This document shows positions 63,747 through 64,000 of a stretch of DNA of 64,000 bases, piece by piece. How positions within the stretch are numbered: the stretch's first letter is position 1; each line of letters begins with the position of its first letter. Source of the stretch: an uncultured Collinsella sp. (GTDB lineage Bacteria; Actinomycetota; Coriobacteriia; Coriobacteriales; Coriobacteriaceae); the NCBI GenBank assembly GCA_900542155.1, contig UQMD01000012.1:4353-68352 (forward strand), written 5' to 3'. The notes beneath the pieces are model-generated. The model searched no databases. It was not told the DNA's origin and saw only the letters and a list, made by a program, of their open reading frames with translations. Both the position numbers and the translations under genes were made by a program.

Positions 63747-64000
63747 ATCGAAAGCGCTGGTTTACATAGCTAAAAGCGCGGGTAGATAAACACTTACAGG
63801 TGACCGATCTTTATATGTCTCTTAACCGAAGGGTCATCATCTGATACGTGCGGTCTTGCTGCACTCGACTTTCTACTTCATATATAGAAAGCAATAGATT
63901 GTGTAGGACCTGTGAAGAGTGGAATTGACGTCCCACACGGCTTCGCGGTCTGGCAATATATCTCCTTGCCGCGCGGCCCGGTCGGACCGGATCAGCCGCG
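63747..64000. other. Unassigned right edge, 254 bp
   Basis: No gene or known RNA is recognised. The last 100 bp contain GC-rich self-complementary segments (GGCAA...TTGCC near 63952-63970, and CCGGTC/GACCGG near 63980-63992). These could be the start of a structured leader for the next gene, cut by the window edge. An A/T-rich stretch at 63880-63900 may hold a promoter. Confidence 0.3.

Noticed and set aside
63747..64000. T-box or 4.5S-like RNA at the right edge
   Set aside because: The GC-rich stems do not match a recognisable consensus, and the element is cut by the window edge.
1..64000. CRISPR arrays, rRNA operons, tmRNA, RNase P RNA, prophage or IS transposase genes
   Set aside because: No regularly spaced repeats, no rRNA-like sequence, no tRNA-like tmRNA ends and no transposase or integrase motifs were seen. 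Only palindromic repeats and one duplicated tRNA end suggest mobile DNA.

Overview
The window is about 64 kb of a high-GC chromosome. It is tightly packed, carries mostly clean GGAGG-type ribosome binding sites, and has almost no rRNA, phage or transposase content. The mix of families (PdxS with a divergent MocR regulator, reverse rubrerythrin, lactate dehydrogenase with EtfB and a ferredoxin-fused EtfA, single-chain clade II PurL, LivKHMGF, a RecJ-helicase fusion, a bifunctional RelA/SpoT and infC-rpmI-rplT) fits an anaerobic gut actinomycete of the Coriobacteriia, most likely a Collinsella relative. That assignment comes from recognising families; no database search was run.

Left part (1-18.3 kb): partial pdxS and its regulator pdxR; a reverse rubrerythrin; an iron alcohol dehydrogenase and aldehyde dehydrogenase pair; small stand-alone proteins (HIRAN, an acidic peptide, a metallophosphoesterase); a DUF2130 coiled-coil protein; a Ski2-like helicase; two methyltransferases, one of them TrmB; an XRE/DUF4097 pair; and an Elp3-type tRNA modification enzyme followed by a spermidine-synthase-fold protein.

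Accessory middle (18.3-28.0 kb, minus strand): a three-gene set of TerB-domain protein, DUF2791 ATPase and Lhr-like helicase. Its gene content and order match the published Shango anti-phage system, and this is the strongest candidate for a defence island here. Next come a DUF554 membrane protein and a five-gene operon of secreted or membrane-anchored proteins (one WxL-like, one with an LAQTG-type sorting tail) whose function I do not recognise.

28.3-44.2 kb: an electron-confurcating type lactate dehydrogenase/EtfB/EtfA operon, an HD hydrolase, a lone AzlC permease, a membrane diguanylate cyclase, an EamA exporter, purL, a CPA2 antiporter, an SDR dehydrogenase and homoserine dehydrogenase.

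44.6-64 kb: the livKHMGF branched-chain amino-acid ABC operon; a cluster of palindromic repeats; cutC and a GalT/HIT-like protein; a BASS-family transporter; the recJ-helicase fusion followed by relA/spoT; an MBL hydrolase; class II aldolase; a transglutaminase-like protein; tRNA-Leu(CAA), whose 3' end and terminator are duplicated 184 bp downstream; and infC-rpmI-rplT. infC probably starts at an AUA codon. Several unrelated palindromic elements (near 11.5, 20.8, 41.7, 49.6-49.9 and 60.3 kb) lie between genes and look like members of dispersed repeat families.
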